A stretch of 49,931 nucleotides of DNA, taken from Streptococcus equinus ATCC 9812 (lineage in GTDB: Bacteria > Bacillota > Bacilli > Lactobacillales > Streptococcaceae). The DNA is taken from NCBI RefSeq assembly GCF_000187265.1, contig NZ_GL698432.1:1-49931 (forward strand). The letters run 5' to 3'. Below the pieces are notes generated by a model. The model worked only from the letters and a program-made list of their open reading frames with translations, did not search any database and was not told the origin of the DNA. Of the stretch, positions 1-9,198 are shown one piece after another (within the stretch, counting starts at the first letter, position 1; each line of letters opens with the position of its first letter). Made by a program: the position numbers and the translations under genes.

Positions 1-86
1 TTCATCTTATTTACATTTCGTTTTCAAACGTTAAATTTCGGTTATATTTGAGCTGTTATGTTAATTTAAAAATCTGCTTGAACAGC

Positions 87-115
87 AAAAAAGAGAGCTT
101 CTTGCTCTCTTTTTT
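87..115 (-). terminator. Intrinsic terminator after oppF
   Basis: A 12-bp inverted repeat (87-98 with 104-115) encloses a 5-base loop, with a GAGAGC core flanked by A and T runs. It overlaps the oppF stop codon and ends the opp operon. The symmetrical A and T runs would let it work in both directions. Confidence 0.85.
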
Positions 116-1046
116 ATTGTAATGCTTTTTTGTATTCTTCTGCTTCTGCTTCTGTTGAAAGTACAAAGTGTCCTGGAGTAATTTCTCGCATTTCACGTTC
201 TTGGCCATCAAGCTCTGCAGTAGGATCATACACTTGGTGTACACGTCCACGTTCAGATTCTGGATCTGGTTCTGGAATAGCAGATAACAGACTCTTAGTA
301 TATGGGTGGATTGGATTGTTGTAAACATCATCAGATGTCCCAATTTCAAGCATTTTACCCCAGTGCATAACACCGATACGGTCAGAAATGTATTTCACCA
401 TAGACAAATCGTGAGCGATGAACAAGTATGTTAAACCACGTTCACGTTGAAGTTTTTGCATCAAGTTTACAACTTGAGCTTGGATTGATACGTCAAGGGC
501 TGAAATTGGTTCATCAGCAATGATGAATTTGGGTTGAACTGCAAGTGCTCGAGCAATACCGATACGTTGACGTTGACCACCTGAAAATTCATGTGGGTAA
601 CGAGTCATGTGATCTTTGTTCAAACCAACTAATGACAGTAATTCTTGAACTTTTTCATCACGTTCTTCTTTACTATTAACTAATTTATGAATATCAAGAC
701 CTTCTGCAACAATGTCACGAATTTTCATACGACCATTAAGACTTGCTTGAGGGTCTTGGAAAATCATTTGGACATTTTTACGAAATTCGTGCAATTCTTT
801 ACCTTTAAGGTTAGAAACTGTTTCACCATCAAAATCAATTTCTCCACCATTGATATCATAAAGTTTCAAGATAGCACGTCCAACAGTTGTTTTACCAGAA
901 CCTGATTCACCAACTAGACCAAATACTTCGCCTTCGTAGATGTCAAAGCTAACGTTGTTGATTGCTTTTACCTCATTCTTTTTACCTTCATTGAAGGTCA
1001 AAGATACATTTTTAAGTTCAACAAGCTTTTTTCTATTTTCAGTCAT
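114..1046 (-). CDS. oppF: Oligopeptide ABC transporter ATP-binding protein OppF
   Basis: One of two ATPases that power oligopeptide import through OppB and OppC, acting on the inner face of the membrane. The 310-aa protein has Walker A GESGSGKT at residues 46-53, a Q-loop in MIFQDPQ, signature SGGQRQR, Walker B FIIADEP and the H-loop AHD. The C-terminal segment with NPIHPYTKSLLSAIPEPDP is the extension typical of the OppD/OppF (DppD/DppF) subfamily. Its ATG overlaps the oppD stop by one base (TAATG), so the two ATPases are translationally coupled. It is last in the operon and is followed at once by a terminator. Confidence 0.96.
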   Translation of the reverse strand: MTENRKKLVELKNVSLTFNEGKKNEVKAINNVSFDIYEGEVFGLVGESGSGKTTVGRAILKLYDINGGEIDFDGETVSNLKGKELHEFRKNVQMIFQDPQASLNGRMKIRDIVAEGLDIHKLVNSKEERDEKVQELLSLVGLNKDHMTRYPHEFSGGQRQRIGIARALAVQPKFIIADEPISALDVSIQAQVVNLMQKLQRERGLTYLFIAHDLSMVKYISDRIGVMHWGKMLEIGTSDDVYNNPIHPYTKSLLSAIPEPDPESERGRVHQVYDPTAELDGQEREMREITPGHFVLSTEAEAEEYKKALQ

Positions 1047-2092
1047 TAAGCTTTTCTCCCTTCAAGTTCTTTCCATTTTGCCCAACGCTTTTGAATTGGT
1101 AATGGTGGTGTTACTTTAGGTGCACGTTCATCTAGCAACCAGGTTGCTGCATAGTGTGTATCACTAACTTTAAACATTGGTGGTTCTTCTTCGTAATCAA
1201 TGTCTAGTGCAAATTCATTACGCGGAGCAAAAGCATCACCTTTTGGTGGATTAAGAAGATCTGGTGGAGTACCTGGAATTGATTGTAGACTACCAGCTTC
1301 TGTATCAGTCGTTGGCATTGAGTTTAGCAAGCCCCAAGTATATGGATGTTGTGGATTGTAAAATACTTCATCAACAGAACCGTATTCAATCACTTTACCA
1401 GCATACATAACTGCTACGCGATCAGCCATACCAGCAACAACACCAAGGTCGTGTGTGATGAAGATAATTGATGAACCACTTTCTTTTTGAATTTTCTTCA
1501 TCAAGTTAAGTATTTGTGCTTGAATTGTAACGTCCAAAGCAGTTGTTGGTTCATCTGCAATCAGAACATCTGGATTAGCTGCAAGTGCAATCGCAATAAC
1601 CGCACGTTGACGCATACCACCTGACCATTGGTGTGGGTAATCATTGATGTGTTCTTCAGCATTTGGGATACCAACATTTTTCATCAAATCTAGCGCACGA
1701 TCCCAAGCTTCTTGTTTTGAAACTTTTTCGTGAATCATAATTGGTTCAGCAATCTGTTGACCAATTTTCATTGTTGGGTCAAGACTTGTCATTGGATCTT
1801 GGAAAATCATCGCAATTTCATTTCCACGTACTTTAATCCATTCGTCTTCTTTTAGTTCAGTAAGTTTTTTACCTTTAAAGTCAATTTCACCTGTAATTGT
1901 TGCATTTGAAGCAGAAAGCCCCATCAATGTTTTTGTAGTTACAGATTTACCTGATCCAGATTCACCTACGATAGCAAGGGTTTCACCTTTCTTCAAGTCA
2001 AAATTGACATCACGGATAGCTTTAATTTCTCCAGCGTAGGTATGGAAATCTACATGGAGGTTTTTAACTTGTAAAATTGTTTCTTCACTCAT
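1046..2092 (-). CDS. oppD: Oligopeptide ABC transporter ATP-binding protein OppD
   Basis: Partner ATPase of OppF in oligopeptide uptake. The 348-aa protein carries Walker A GESGSGKS at about residues 43-50, MIFQDPMTSLDP, signature SGGMRQR, Walker B VLIADEP and the H-loop THD. A C-terminal tail with NPQHPYTWGLLNSMP and PGTPPDLLNPPKGDAF is typical of OppD, and in the wider family it often binds an iron-sulfur cluster, though no clear Cys set is visible here. It is 11 bases downstream of oppC with a GAGG Shine-Dalgarno. Length and motifs are normal for the family. Confidence 0.96.
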   Translation of the reverse strand: MSEETILQVKNLHVDFHTYAGEIKAIRDVNFDLKKGETLAIVGESGSGKSVTTKTLMGLSASNATITGEIDFKGKKLTELKEDEWIKVRGNEIAMIFQDPMTSLDPTMKIGQQIAEPIMIHEKVSKQEAWDRALDLMKNVGIPNAEEHINDYPHQWSGGMRQRAVIAIALAANPDVLIADEPTTALDVTIQAQILNLMKKIQKESGSSIIFITHDLGVVAGMADRVAVMYAGKVIEYGSVDEVFYNPQHPYTWGLLNSMPTTDTEAGSLQSIPGTPPDLLNPPKGDAFAPRNEFALDIDYEEEPPMFKVSDTHYAATWLLDERAPKVTPPLPIQKRWAKWKELEGRKA

Positions 2093-2103
2093 AATTTTTC
2101 CTC

Positions 2104-3134
2104 CTAACGATCACCAGATTTTGGATCAAATGCATCACGAAGACCATCACCTAGCAAGATGAAAGCAAGTGAGATTAATATCAAAGCAAAGGCTGGTAGA
2201 GTAACTTGATAAGGGTAATATTGTAAATATTCTTGAGCATCAGTAATCAAAGAACCAAGTGATGCTGTTGGTGGTTTTACCCCGAGGTTAATAGCTGAGA
2301 GTACAGCTTCGTACATGATGGCACTTGGAACTGTCATCATGATTTGAACAATAATAATACCTGAAATATTTGGAAGGATATGTTTGAATGCAATTTTTGG
2401 TGCACTTTCGCCCAATGAACGAGCTGCAAGAACAAACTCTTGTTCACGGTATGAAAGTGTCAAATTACGTACTTGACGTGCCATTGAGGTCCAACCAACG
2501 ATGGCAATTGAAATGATGATTGATGTAACACCATTACCAAGCAACAAACCAAGCATTGTTACGATTACCAAGTTAGGAATTGAAGAGATGACTTCGATAA
2601 TACGTTGCATGACCATGTCGACACGTCCACCAACATAACCTGAAATCAAACCATAAGTTACACCAATCAAAAGGTCAATCAATGTAGCAACAATGGCAAT
2701 AAGAAGTGAGATACGAACACCAACAATGATACGTTTTGCAACGCTACGTCCTAGGTTATCTGTACCAAGGATAAATTTAGTTCCTTCTGGTACTCCTTGA
2801 TCAGCATAAGCATCAGTAGCTTCTGTACTACCAGAATATGTGATTGTACCATTCCAGAAAGGAAGATTGTCACTGATTTTTGGTGGAAGGTTACGATATG
2901 TTGTAACTTCTTTTGTATTAAAAGCATTTGCGTCATCACGTGGAACTAAGATTACTGAAATCATTGAGAATACTAGTAAGATTCCCAAGAACCACATTGA
3001 AACAACAGCTAATTTATTTTTTTCAAACGGCGCCATGCATCTTGCATAAAAGAAAGAGCAGGCTTTTCAATTTTTTCTTGTGAACTGGCTGAACCAACAC
3101 CAACAAGTTTAAATTCTCTATTTTTATCTGCCAT
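2104..3134 (-). CDS. oppC: Oligopeptide ABC transporter permease OppC, with an apparent N-terminal frameshift
   Basis: Membrane permease of the Opp importer. The long open frame (2104-3036) holds the TM segments and the permease loop SLGESAPKIAFKHILP, and ends GDGLRDAFDPKSGDR. Its only early ATG (3036) has no Shine-Dalgarno. A second frame opens at the ATG at 3134 behind a good SD (AAGGAG) and encodes a plausible cytoplasmic N-terminus (MADKNREFKLVGVGSAS, later QDAWRRLKK). It reaches a stop just after a run of seven A at 3017-3023 on the coding strand. An eighth A, or a -1 ribosomal slip, would join the frames into about 343 aa. It could be a real mutation, a slippage-dependent gene or an assembly error, and is not certainly inactive. 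Confidence 0.85.
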
Positions 3135-3145
3135 GAATAATCTCC

Positions 3146-4060
3146 TTATTGCAAGCGTACACGTGGATCAACAATACTTGTTGCAATATCTGTTACCAAA
3201 ATAGCAACCATCAACATCATTGCATAGACAATTGTTGTTCCCATAATTACTGGATAGTCTTTAGCTGGGATTGATGTAACAAATTGTTGACCAATTCCGG
3301 GAATTGAGAAAATTTGTTCAATTAAAGCTGAACCTGTCAATAAGTTAGCTGCCATTGGACCAACCAAAGTCAAAACTGGAATCATTGAGTTACGATATGC
3401 GTGTTTACGAACAACTTGACGTTTATTTAAACCTTTAGCTGTCGCCAATTGAATATAATCAGAGCTCAAAGTTTCAATCATTTGTCCACGGAAGAAACGT
3501 GTTACTTGAGCAAATACTGGAATTGCCAAGGCGATTGATGGCATAATAGTTTGCTCAAATGAACCCCAACCAGCAAGTGGGAACAAGCTCCATTTGAAAC
3601 CAAGTGTAACTAATAAGAAGAGACCAATAATGAATGATGGTACTGAAATACCAAGTGTAGAAATAACACTAAGAACACCATCAATCCAGTTATTTTTGTT
3701 ACGTGCTGAAGCCGCACCAACAACAATACCTGAAAGAAGTCCAACGATTAAAGCTTGAACACCCAATTGAATTGATACACCCAAACGTTGAGAAATCAAA
3801 CGTCCAACAGGTTGGTTAATAGATTGGTAACTTGTACCGAAATCACCATGAAGAATATTCCATAGGTAAGTAAGGTATTGTTGCCAAACTGGTTTATCCA
3901 AACCATATTGTTTGTTCATTAAAGCAATCATCTCATCAGTTAATTTTGGGTTATTGTAAGGTGTCCCAGGCATAACTTGCATGAGGAAAAACGACAGGGT
4001 AACAACTACCCAGAGTGTTACAAGAAGAATTGCAACACGTTTAAGAATGTATTTTACCAT
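3146..4060 (-). CDS. oppB: Oligopeptide ABC transporter permease OppB
   Basis: First permease of the Opp importer, forming the peptide channel with OppC. The 304-aa protein starts MVKYILKRVAILLVTLWVVV, the usual first TM helix of OppB/DppB, followed by an extracytoplasmic loop ending DFGTSYQ and about five further helices. The permease loop around LATAKGLNKRQVVRKHAYRN contacts the ATPases. The start is supported by AAGGAAAT upstream. It is separated from oppA by 111 bp holding strong inverted repeats, and from the SD-supported oppC start by 11 bases. Confidence 0.95.
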   Translation of the reverse strand: MVKYILKRVAILLVTLWVVVTLSFFLMQVMPGTPYNNPKLTDEMIALMNKQYGLDKPVWQQYLTYLWNILHGDFGTSYQSINQPVGRLISQRLGVSIQLGVQALIVGLLSGIVVGAASARNKNNWIDGVLSVISTLGISVPSFIIGLFLLVTLGFKWSLFPLAGWGSFEQTIMPSIALAIPVFAQVTRFFRGQMIETLSSDYIQLATAKGLNKRQVVRKHAYRNSMIPVLTLVGPMAANLLTGSALIEQIFSIPGIGQQFVTSIPAKDYPVIMGTTIVYAMMLMVAILVTDIATSIVDPRVRLQ

Positions 4061-4079
4061 AATATTTCCTTCTCTGTAT

Positions 4080-4149
4080 TTGCTTTTGTTGGCAGGAGAA
4101 AACTTTTACTTGTCAACAAAAGCAAGAATTGGTCGCAACCAATTCTTGC
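4080..4149 (-). promoter_or_regulatory. Two overlapping hairpins between oppA and oppB
   Basis: Hairpin A has a 12-bp stem (4122-4133 with 4138-4149) and a 4-base loop. Hairpin B has a perfect 12-bp repeat (4080-4091 with 4114-4125) and a 22-base loop. They share bases 4122-4125. In the minus-strand transcript hairpin A is followed by TTTTG, a weak terminator tail. Such elements commonly let the binding protein gene be expressed more than the downstream permease genes. The sharing suggests alternative folds, which is inference. Confidence 0.7.
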
Positions 4150-4171
4150 CCATATCCATACTTATTAAAGA

Positions 4172-5824
4172 TTATTTGTCTTTATAGGCATATGTAAAGT
4201 CAACTTGCAAACCAGTTGAATTACGAACAAGTCCTTTGATTGATGAATTTTGAAGTGCTTTTGTGCTACGGAAGTAAAGTGGATTGTAGTGTGCATTATC
4301 ATAAAGTGCTTTTTCAGCAGTCTTATAATCATCTGCTGCAGCTGCAGGATCCAAAGCATCAGTCGTCAATGCTTTTTGGTAAGCAGCATCGTAAGTCGCA
4401 TCACTAAATTTACCATAGTTGTAAGCTGAATCTGATGTGAACAATCCATAGAATGTAGATCCTTCTGGATAGTCACCACCCCAAAGTGATAGAACTACAT
4501 CAAAGTTTTGTGTTTTAGAATCTTGCAAACGTTGTTTGAATGTTACGAATTTTTCTTCTACTTTTAATCCTGGAAGAACATCTTCCCATGTTTGTTTAAT
4601 GTAGTCTACTGACGCTTTCGCAACAGGTGTGTCTGAATCGGCTGTAATTGTCAATGTGATTGATTTTTCACCAAGTTCAGCAAGTCCTTCTTTGAAGAGT
4701 TTTGCGGCTTGTTTTTCATCATAAGTGTAATCTTGCGATACGTATTCAGATAAATCAGTTCCATCTTCCAAAGTTTCAAGTCCTGTTGGAACTAGAGCTG
4801 ACGCTGCTTTTGAACCTGTGTCAATAGCTGCTTTTACAATTCCTTCACGATCTGTAGCAAGGTTAAGTGCTTGACGAATCTTAGTATTTGTCAAAGCTTT
4901 AACAGAACCTGTCTCATTGTAATTTAGGTATGCTGTTGTAGCTTCTGGTGAATCTACAACGTCTTTACTATTTTTGTTTGCTTTATAAATGGCTTCTGTA
5001 CCTGAGATGTTCGCTGTATCAAGCTGACCATCTTTGTACATTTGCACGGCAGTATCAGGTTTTTTAACAGCTTGGATATTAACTTTTTTAACTTTTATGT
5101 TTTTAGCGTCCCAATAGTATTTGTTCTTCACAAGTGTAAATGTACCATTAGAACCGTTCCATTTTGTTACTGTATATGGACCTGAATAAAGTGCTTTTTC
5201 AGAAGTTGTACCATAATCACTACCTGCTTTTTCCACAAAAGCTTTGTTTTGAGGAACGAAGTTAGCAAACGATAGAAGACTCATAAATTGAGGAGATGGA
5301 CTAGACAATGTAAAGATAACTTTATTGCCATCTGCTTTTACTCCCAATTCATCAACGCTCTTAGTACCGCTGATAACTTCTGCAGCATTTAAAACATGCG
5401 CATCTGACGCAAGATTTGCATACTCAGAAGCTGTCGCTGGATCAACAATACGTTGCCATGTGTAGACAAAATCATCTGCAGTCAAATCACTACCATCAGA
5501 CCATTTTAGACCATCACGTAATGTTGCAGTATAGGTTAATCCATCTTCAGATACTTCAACTTTCTCTGCCAAATCAGGTTTCAATTCGCCATCTTCGTTA
5601 CGACGAAGAAGATTACTACCTGAGTTACCGATTGCAATTGAAGAATAAGTATCTGTAACTTTTGAAACATCCAAAGTGCTAATTTCAGTAGGAGTGTACC
5701 AATTAATCTCATCACTTGAAGAAGTTGATGAGCTTTTTCCTCCACAAGCTGCCAATACCGCAGTTGAGAGCAAAGTAACAGCTCCTAAGCCAATGCGTTT
5801 CCATGTTTTACTTTCTAGTGACAT
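4172..5824 (-). CDS. oppA: Oligopeptide-binding lipoprotein OppA
   Basis: Surface peptide receptor that passes oligopeptides to OppBC. The 550-aa protein has a lipoprotein signal ending in the lipobox LAAC (Cys27), followed by a Ser/Thr-rich linker and a full type II solute-binding domain of the peptide family (for example VTDTYSSIAIGNSGSNLLRRN and LRDGLKWSDGSDLTADDFVYTWQRI). It is the first and probably most abundant product of the operon. A GGAGGG Shine-Dalgarno precedes the ATG. It is transcribed divergently from dacA. Confidence 0.95.
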   Translation of the reverse strand: MSLESKTWKRIGLGAVTLLSTAVLAACGGKSSSTSSSDEINWYTPTEISTLDVSKVTDTYSSIAIGNSGSNLLRRNEDGELKPDLAEKVEVSEDGLTYTATLRDGLKWSDGSDLTADDFVYTWQRIVDPATASEYANLASDAHVLNAAEVISGTKSVDELGVKADGNKVIFTLSSPSPQFMSLLSFANFVPQNKAFVEKAGSDYGTTSEKALYSGPYTVTKWNGSNGTFTLVKNKYYWDAKNIKVKKVNIQAVKKPDTAVQMYKDGQLDTANISGTEAIYKANKNSKDVVDSPEATTAYLNYNETGSVKALTNTKIRQALNLATDREGIVKAAIDTGSKAASALVPTGLETLEDGTDLSEYVSQDYTYDEKQAAKLFKEGLAELGEKSITLTITADSDTPVAKASVDYIKQTWEDVLPGLKVEEKFVTFKQRLQDSKTQNFDVVLSLWGGDYPEGSTFYGLFTSDSAYNYGKFSDATYDAAYQKALTTDALDPAAAADDYKTAEKALYDNAHYNPLYFRSTKALQNSSIKGLVRNSTGLQVDFTYAYKDK

Positions 5825-5874
5825 GTGACGCCCTCCTAGTTGTTCTCTCTAAATTATATTATTTGACAAGTAGA

Positions 5875-5883
5875 ATTATATCA
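5875..5883 (-). promoter_or_regulatory. oppA promoter (extended -10)
   Basis: On the minus strand TGATATAAT forms an extended -10 about 50 bases upstream of the oppA ATG. No good -35 is visible at 17 bp, so the site is placed from the -10 alone. Confidence 0.6.
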
Positions 5884-5898
5884 TAAAGTTTCTTTAAA

Positions 5899-5936
5899 GA
5901 AAATAGTTTTTTCTGAAGAAAGTAGTTTTTTCTGAA
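5899..5936 (-). repeat. Tandem 19-bp direct repeats upstream of the oppA promoter
   Basis: Units 5899-5917 and 5918-5936 abut and differ at one base. Each contains TTTTTTCTGAA, resembling half of a CodY box, although full 15-base matches here are weak. They lie directly upstream of the oppA -10. Confidence 0.8.
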
Positions 5937-5980
5937 TTTTTTGTCAGATTATCTAACACACCATTTATATGCTATTAATA

Positions 5981-5989
5981 TGGTATAAT
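5981..5989 (+). promoter_or_regulatory. dacA promoter (-10)
   Basis: TGGTATAAT is an extended -10, with TATAAT at 5984-5989 and 34 bases between it and the ATG at 6024. No convincing -35 was found. Confidence 0.6.
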
Positions 5990-6023
5990 TATATTGTTGA
6001 ATTTTTTAACAAAGGATGGAACA

Positions 6024-7253
6024 ATGAAAAAGGTTATTGCTGCTTTAGCCATTCTCTTGGCTTTTATTGGAAGTAGTGTTTACGCAGATGATTTTGATGT
6101 CGCTGCTAAGCACGCAATTGCTGTCGAAGCTACTACAGGTAAGGTTCTTTATGAAAAAGATGCTACTACACCTGCTGGTATCGCTTCTATGACAAAAATA
6201 TTAACTGTTTATTTAACTTATAAAGAAATCGATAACGGAAATCTTTCTTGGGATACTAAAGTTCCAATTTCTGATTATGCTTACGATTTAACAGCTAACT
6301 CAGATGCAAGTAACGTACCTATGGAAGCTCACGAATACACTGTTGAACAACTAGTCAATGCCGCTATGGTCGCCAGTGCTAACAGCGCTGCAATTGCACT
6401 AGCTGAACAAATTGGTGGTAGCGAAAGCAATTTTGTAGACATGATGAAAGCTCAACTCAATGAATGGGGAATTACTGATGCTAAATTAGTCAACGCATCT
6501 GGTTTAAATAACAGTTACCTCAGCGATAACATTTACCCTGAATCTAGTTCTACAGACGAAAATATGCTAAGTGCTCGAGACATTGCTATAATTGCCCGCC
6601 ATCTCATTACAGAATATCCTGATGTCTTAAAAATCAGTAGTCAAACAACAGCAGATTTTGATGGTTCAACAATGAACACTTACAATTACATGCTTAAAGA
6701 TATGCCTTATGAACGAGATGGCGTCGATGGTCTAAAAACTGGTACAACTGAACTTGCAGGAGCTTCATTTGTCGCTACTTCAACTGAAAACGGTATGCGC
6801 ATTATCTCTGTCGTGATGAATGCGGATGGTTGGGAAGAAAATGATTTTGCTCGTTTCGAAGCTACTAACGAGCTCCTGGATTATGTCAAATCAAATTATG
6901 AAATAACTACTATTATCGAAGCTGGTCAATCTTATAAAAATAGCAAAGCAAAGGTTAAAGACGGGAAAGAAAAAACAGTCCCTGTCGTTGCTGCCCAAGA
7001 TTTGAATGTAGTGCATCGCATTGGCACTGATGTTTCTGCCAAATTCTCTTCAAAAGCTAAAGGTTACGAAGCAACTATTAACAAAGGTGACAAAGTTGGA
7101 AAATTTGAATATAATGATAACCAAATTGTAGGAACTGGTTACCTTGATTCAAAACCAAATGTTCCTGCTCTTGCTAAAAAAGAGGTTAAAAAAAGCAATT
7201 TTCTTAAAGTCTGGTGGAACCAGTTCGTAACTTACGTCAACGAAAAACTTTAA
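6024..7253 (+). CDS. dacA: D-alanyl-D-alanine carboxypeptidase (PBP3, peptidase S11)
   Basis: Trims the terminal D-Ala from peptidoglycan pentapeptides at the outer membrane face. The start MKKVIAAL is preferred over an upstream ATG at 5994 because it gives a clean signal peptide cut after SVYA and has AAAGGATGG upstream. The protein is then 409 aa. The active-site set is present: SMTK (Ser55, Lys58), SAN at about 118-120, and KTG in GLKTGTTELAGASF. A C-terminal beta domain and an amphipathic anchor helix (SNFLKVWWNQFVTYVNEKL) complete the family layout. It is a single gene facing away from oppA, ended by a bidirectional terminator. Confidence 0.94.
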   Translation: MKKVIAALAILLAFIGSSVYADDFDVAAKHAIAVEATTGKVLYEKDATTPAGIASMTKILTVYLTYKEIDNGNLSWDTKVPISDYAYDLTANSDASNVPMEAHEYTVEQLVNAAMVASANSAAIALAEQIGGSESNFVDMMKAQLNEWGITDAKLVNASGLNNSYLSDNIYPESSSTDENMLSARDIAIIARHLITEYPDVLKISSQTTADFDGSTMNTYNYMLKDMPYERDGVDGLKTGTTELAGASFVATSTENGMRIISVVMNADGWEENDFARFEATNELLDYVKSNYEITTIIEAGQSYKNSKAKVKDGKEKTVPVVAAQDLNVVHRIGTDVSAKFSSKAKGYEATINKGDKVGKFEYNDNQIVGTGYLDSKPNVPALAKKEVKKSNFLKVWWNQFVTYVNEKL

Positions 7254-7292
7254 AAATTACCAATTTCCTTCTATATAATATATGTAATATGT

Positions 7293-7325
7293 AAAAAAGA
7301 GACGAGTTTAAAACTCGTCTCTTTT
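7293..7325. terminator. Bidirectional terminator between dacA and sufB
   Basis: Near-perfect inverted repeat AAAAGAGACGAGTTT / AAACTCGTCTCTTTT with T runs on both strands, placed between convergent dacA and sufB. Confidence 0.9.
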
Positions 7326-7328
7326 GTT

Positions 7329-8747
7329 TTATCCAACTGACCCTTCCATTTCATAACTGATTAAACGATTAAGTTCAACAGCGTATTCCATTGGAAGTTC
7401 TTTTGTAAAGGGCTCAACAAATCCCATAACAATCATTTCAGTTGCTTCTTGTTCTGAGAGTCCACGACTCATCAAATAATAAAGCTGTTCTTCAGAAATT
7501 TTTGAAACCTTTGCTTCATGTTCAAGGGCAACTTGTGAATTATGAATTTCGTTAAATGGAATTGTATCTGAACTTGATATATCATCCATCAAAATAGTGT
7601 CACATTCAATGTGACTGACAGATTTCTTAGAATTTTTATTGAAAGTTACTTGACCACGATAGTCAACCTTACCTCCACCTTTAGCGATTGATTTTGAAAC
7701 AATCGATGATGAAGTATGTGGTGCATTGTGAATCATTTTAGCACCAGTATCTTGATGTTGCCCTTTATTAGCAAAGGCAATCGAAAGCATTGTACCACGC
7801 GCGCCTTCACCATCAAGATAAACAGATGGGTACTTCATAGTTGTTTTAGCACCAAGGTTACCATCAATCCATTCAACTGTAGCATTTTTTTTAGCTGTAG
7901 CACGTTTTGTTACCAAATTATAGACATTATCTGACCAGTTTTGGATAGTTGAATAACGCATGTAGCTTCCTTCAAGTGCAAAAATCTCAACAATTGCCGC
8001 GTGAAGACTAGCAGATGAATAATTTGGTGCTGTACATCCTTCAACGTAGTGAACACTTGCTCCTTCATCAACGATAATCAAGGTACGTTCAAATTGTCCC
8101 ATTGATTCGCGATTGATTCGGAAATAAGTCTGCAAAGGAATATCAACCTTGACACCTTTTGGTACATAAATAAATGTTCCACCTGACCAAAATGCAGAGT
8201 TTAAAGCTGCCAATTTATTATCTGTAGGTGGGACTAATTTTGAAAAATATTTTTTGAACAGCTCTGGGTATTCTTTCAAAGCTGAATCTGTATCTGTAAA
8301 AATAATCCCTAACTTATCATACTCATCTTTCATATTATGGTAAACAACTTCAGATTCATATTGTGCTGAAGCCCCAGCCAAGTAAGCTCGCTCAGCTTCT
8401 GGAATTCCGATACGTTCAAAAGTTTCTTTGATTTTTTCTGGGACATCTTCCCATGAACGAGCAGGTTTATCAGAAGCTTTTTGGTAATAAGTGATTTCAT
8501 CAAAATCAATATCTGACAAATCTGGTCCCCAATCTTGCATTGGCATTTTGTTAAAAATTTCCAATGATTTCAAACGGAACTCAAGCATCCACTCAGGCTC
8601 ACCTTTTTCAGCAGATAATTCACGAACAACTTCTTCGCTGATTCCTTTTTCTGTTGAAAAGACCGGTGTCACATCATCATGAAAGCCATATTGATAATCA
8701 CCAAGGTCAATTGGTTTTGGAGTTACTTTTTCATTTTTTTCAGGCAT
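7329..8747 (-). CDS. sufB: Fe-S cluster assembly scaffold SufB
   Basis: Core scaffold of the SUF machinery; with SufC and SufD it builds iron-sulfur clusters in the cytoplasm. The 472-aa protein has the SufB/SufD beta-helix core. Family landmarks include [41 protein letters not shown] and the C-terminal [22 protein letters not shown]. It is the last gene of sufC-sufD-sufS-sufU-sufB, 4 bases after sufU, and it ends at the terminator shared with dacA. Length is normal. Confidence 0.96.
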   Translation of the reverse strand: MPEKNEKVTPKPIDLGDYQYGFHDDVTPVFSTEKGISEEVVRELSAEKGEPEWMLEFRLKSLEIFNKMPMQDWGPDLSDIDFDEITYYQKASDKPARSWEDVPEKIKETFERIGIPEAERAYLAGASAQYESEVVYHNMKDEYDKLGIIFTDTDSALKEYPELFKKYFSKLVPPTDNKLAALNSAFWSGGTFIYVPKGVKVDIPLQTYFRINRESMGQFERTLIIVDEGASVHYVEGCTAPNYSSASLHAAIVEIFALEGSYMRYSTIQNWSDNVYNLVTKRATAKKNATVEWIDGNLGAKTTMKYPSVYLDGEGARGTMLSIAFANKGQHQDTGAKMIHNAPHTSSSIVSKSIAKGGGKVDYRGQVTFNKNSKKSVSHIECDTILMDDISSSDTIPFNEIHNSQVALEHEAKVSKISEEQLYYLMSRGLSEQEATEMIVMGFVEPFTKELPMEYAVELNRLISYEMEGSVG

Positions 8748-8751
8748 CTAA

Positions 8752-9198
8752 TTACCTTTCTGTATCTTTATCGTCGTTTTCAATAGCTTTCTTCAAGGCA
8801 TTCCAAGCTAGAGTTGAACATTTAATACGTTGTGGGAATTTTGAAACTCCTGCTAAGAAACTAGCCTCACCTAATCTTTTTTGAGCATCGTCTTTTTCAC
8901 CTTGAACCATTTTTGAGAAAATCTCAGCCAGTTCAAGCGCCTCTTCTTTTGTTTTACCGAGAACTGCATCAGTCATCATACTAGATGAAGCTGTTGAAAT
9001 TGTACAACCGTCACCAGCAAAAGCAATATCTGAAATGCGATCACCATCAAATTTTACTGAAAGTGAAATCACATCACCACAAGTCGGATTATTAAGATTA
9101 ACTTGATTAACGTCTTCTAATTTTCCATGATGGTGTGGATTTTTTGAATGATCTGAAACAACTGCCATATAAAGACTATCTAATCTAGAAAGTGCCAT
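8752..9198 (-). CDS. sufU: SufU sulfur-transfer / Fe-S assembly protein
   Basis: Zinc-containing sulfur acceptor that takes persulfide from SufS and hands it to SufBCD. The 148-aa protein has the three SufU cysteines in NPTCGD, GDGCTIS and IKCSTLAW, plus the insertion between the second and third that separates SufU from IscU. Its start overlaps the sufS end by 14 bases, implying translational coupling. This is the usual Firmicute gene order. Confidence 0.95.
   Translation of the reverse strand: MALSRLDSLYMAVVSDHSKNPHHHGKLEDVNQVNLNNPTCGDVISLSVKFDGDRISDIAFAGDGCTISTASSSMMTDAVLGKTKEEALELAEIFSKMVQGEKDDAQKRLGEASFLAGVSKFPQRIKCSTLAWNALKKAIENDDKDTER

Noticed and set aside
5994..6023. An in-frame upstream ATG would extend dacA by ten residues
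   Set aside because: It would place non-signal residues before the signal peptide and lies almost on the -10; the ATG at 6024 has the Shine-Dalgarno.
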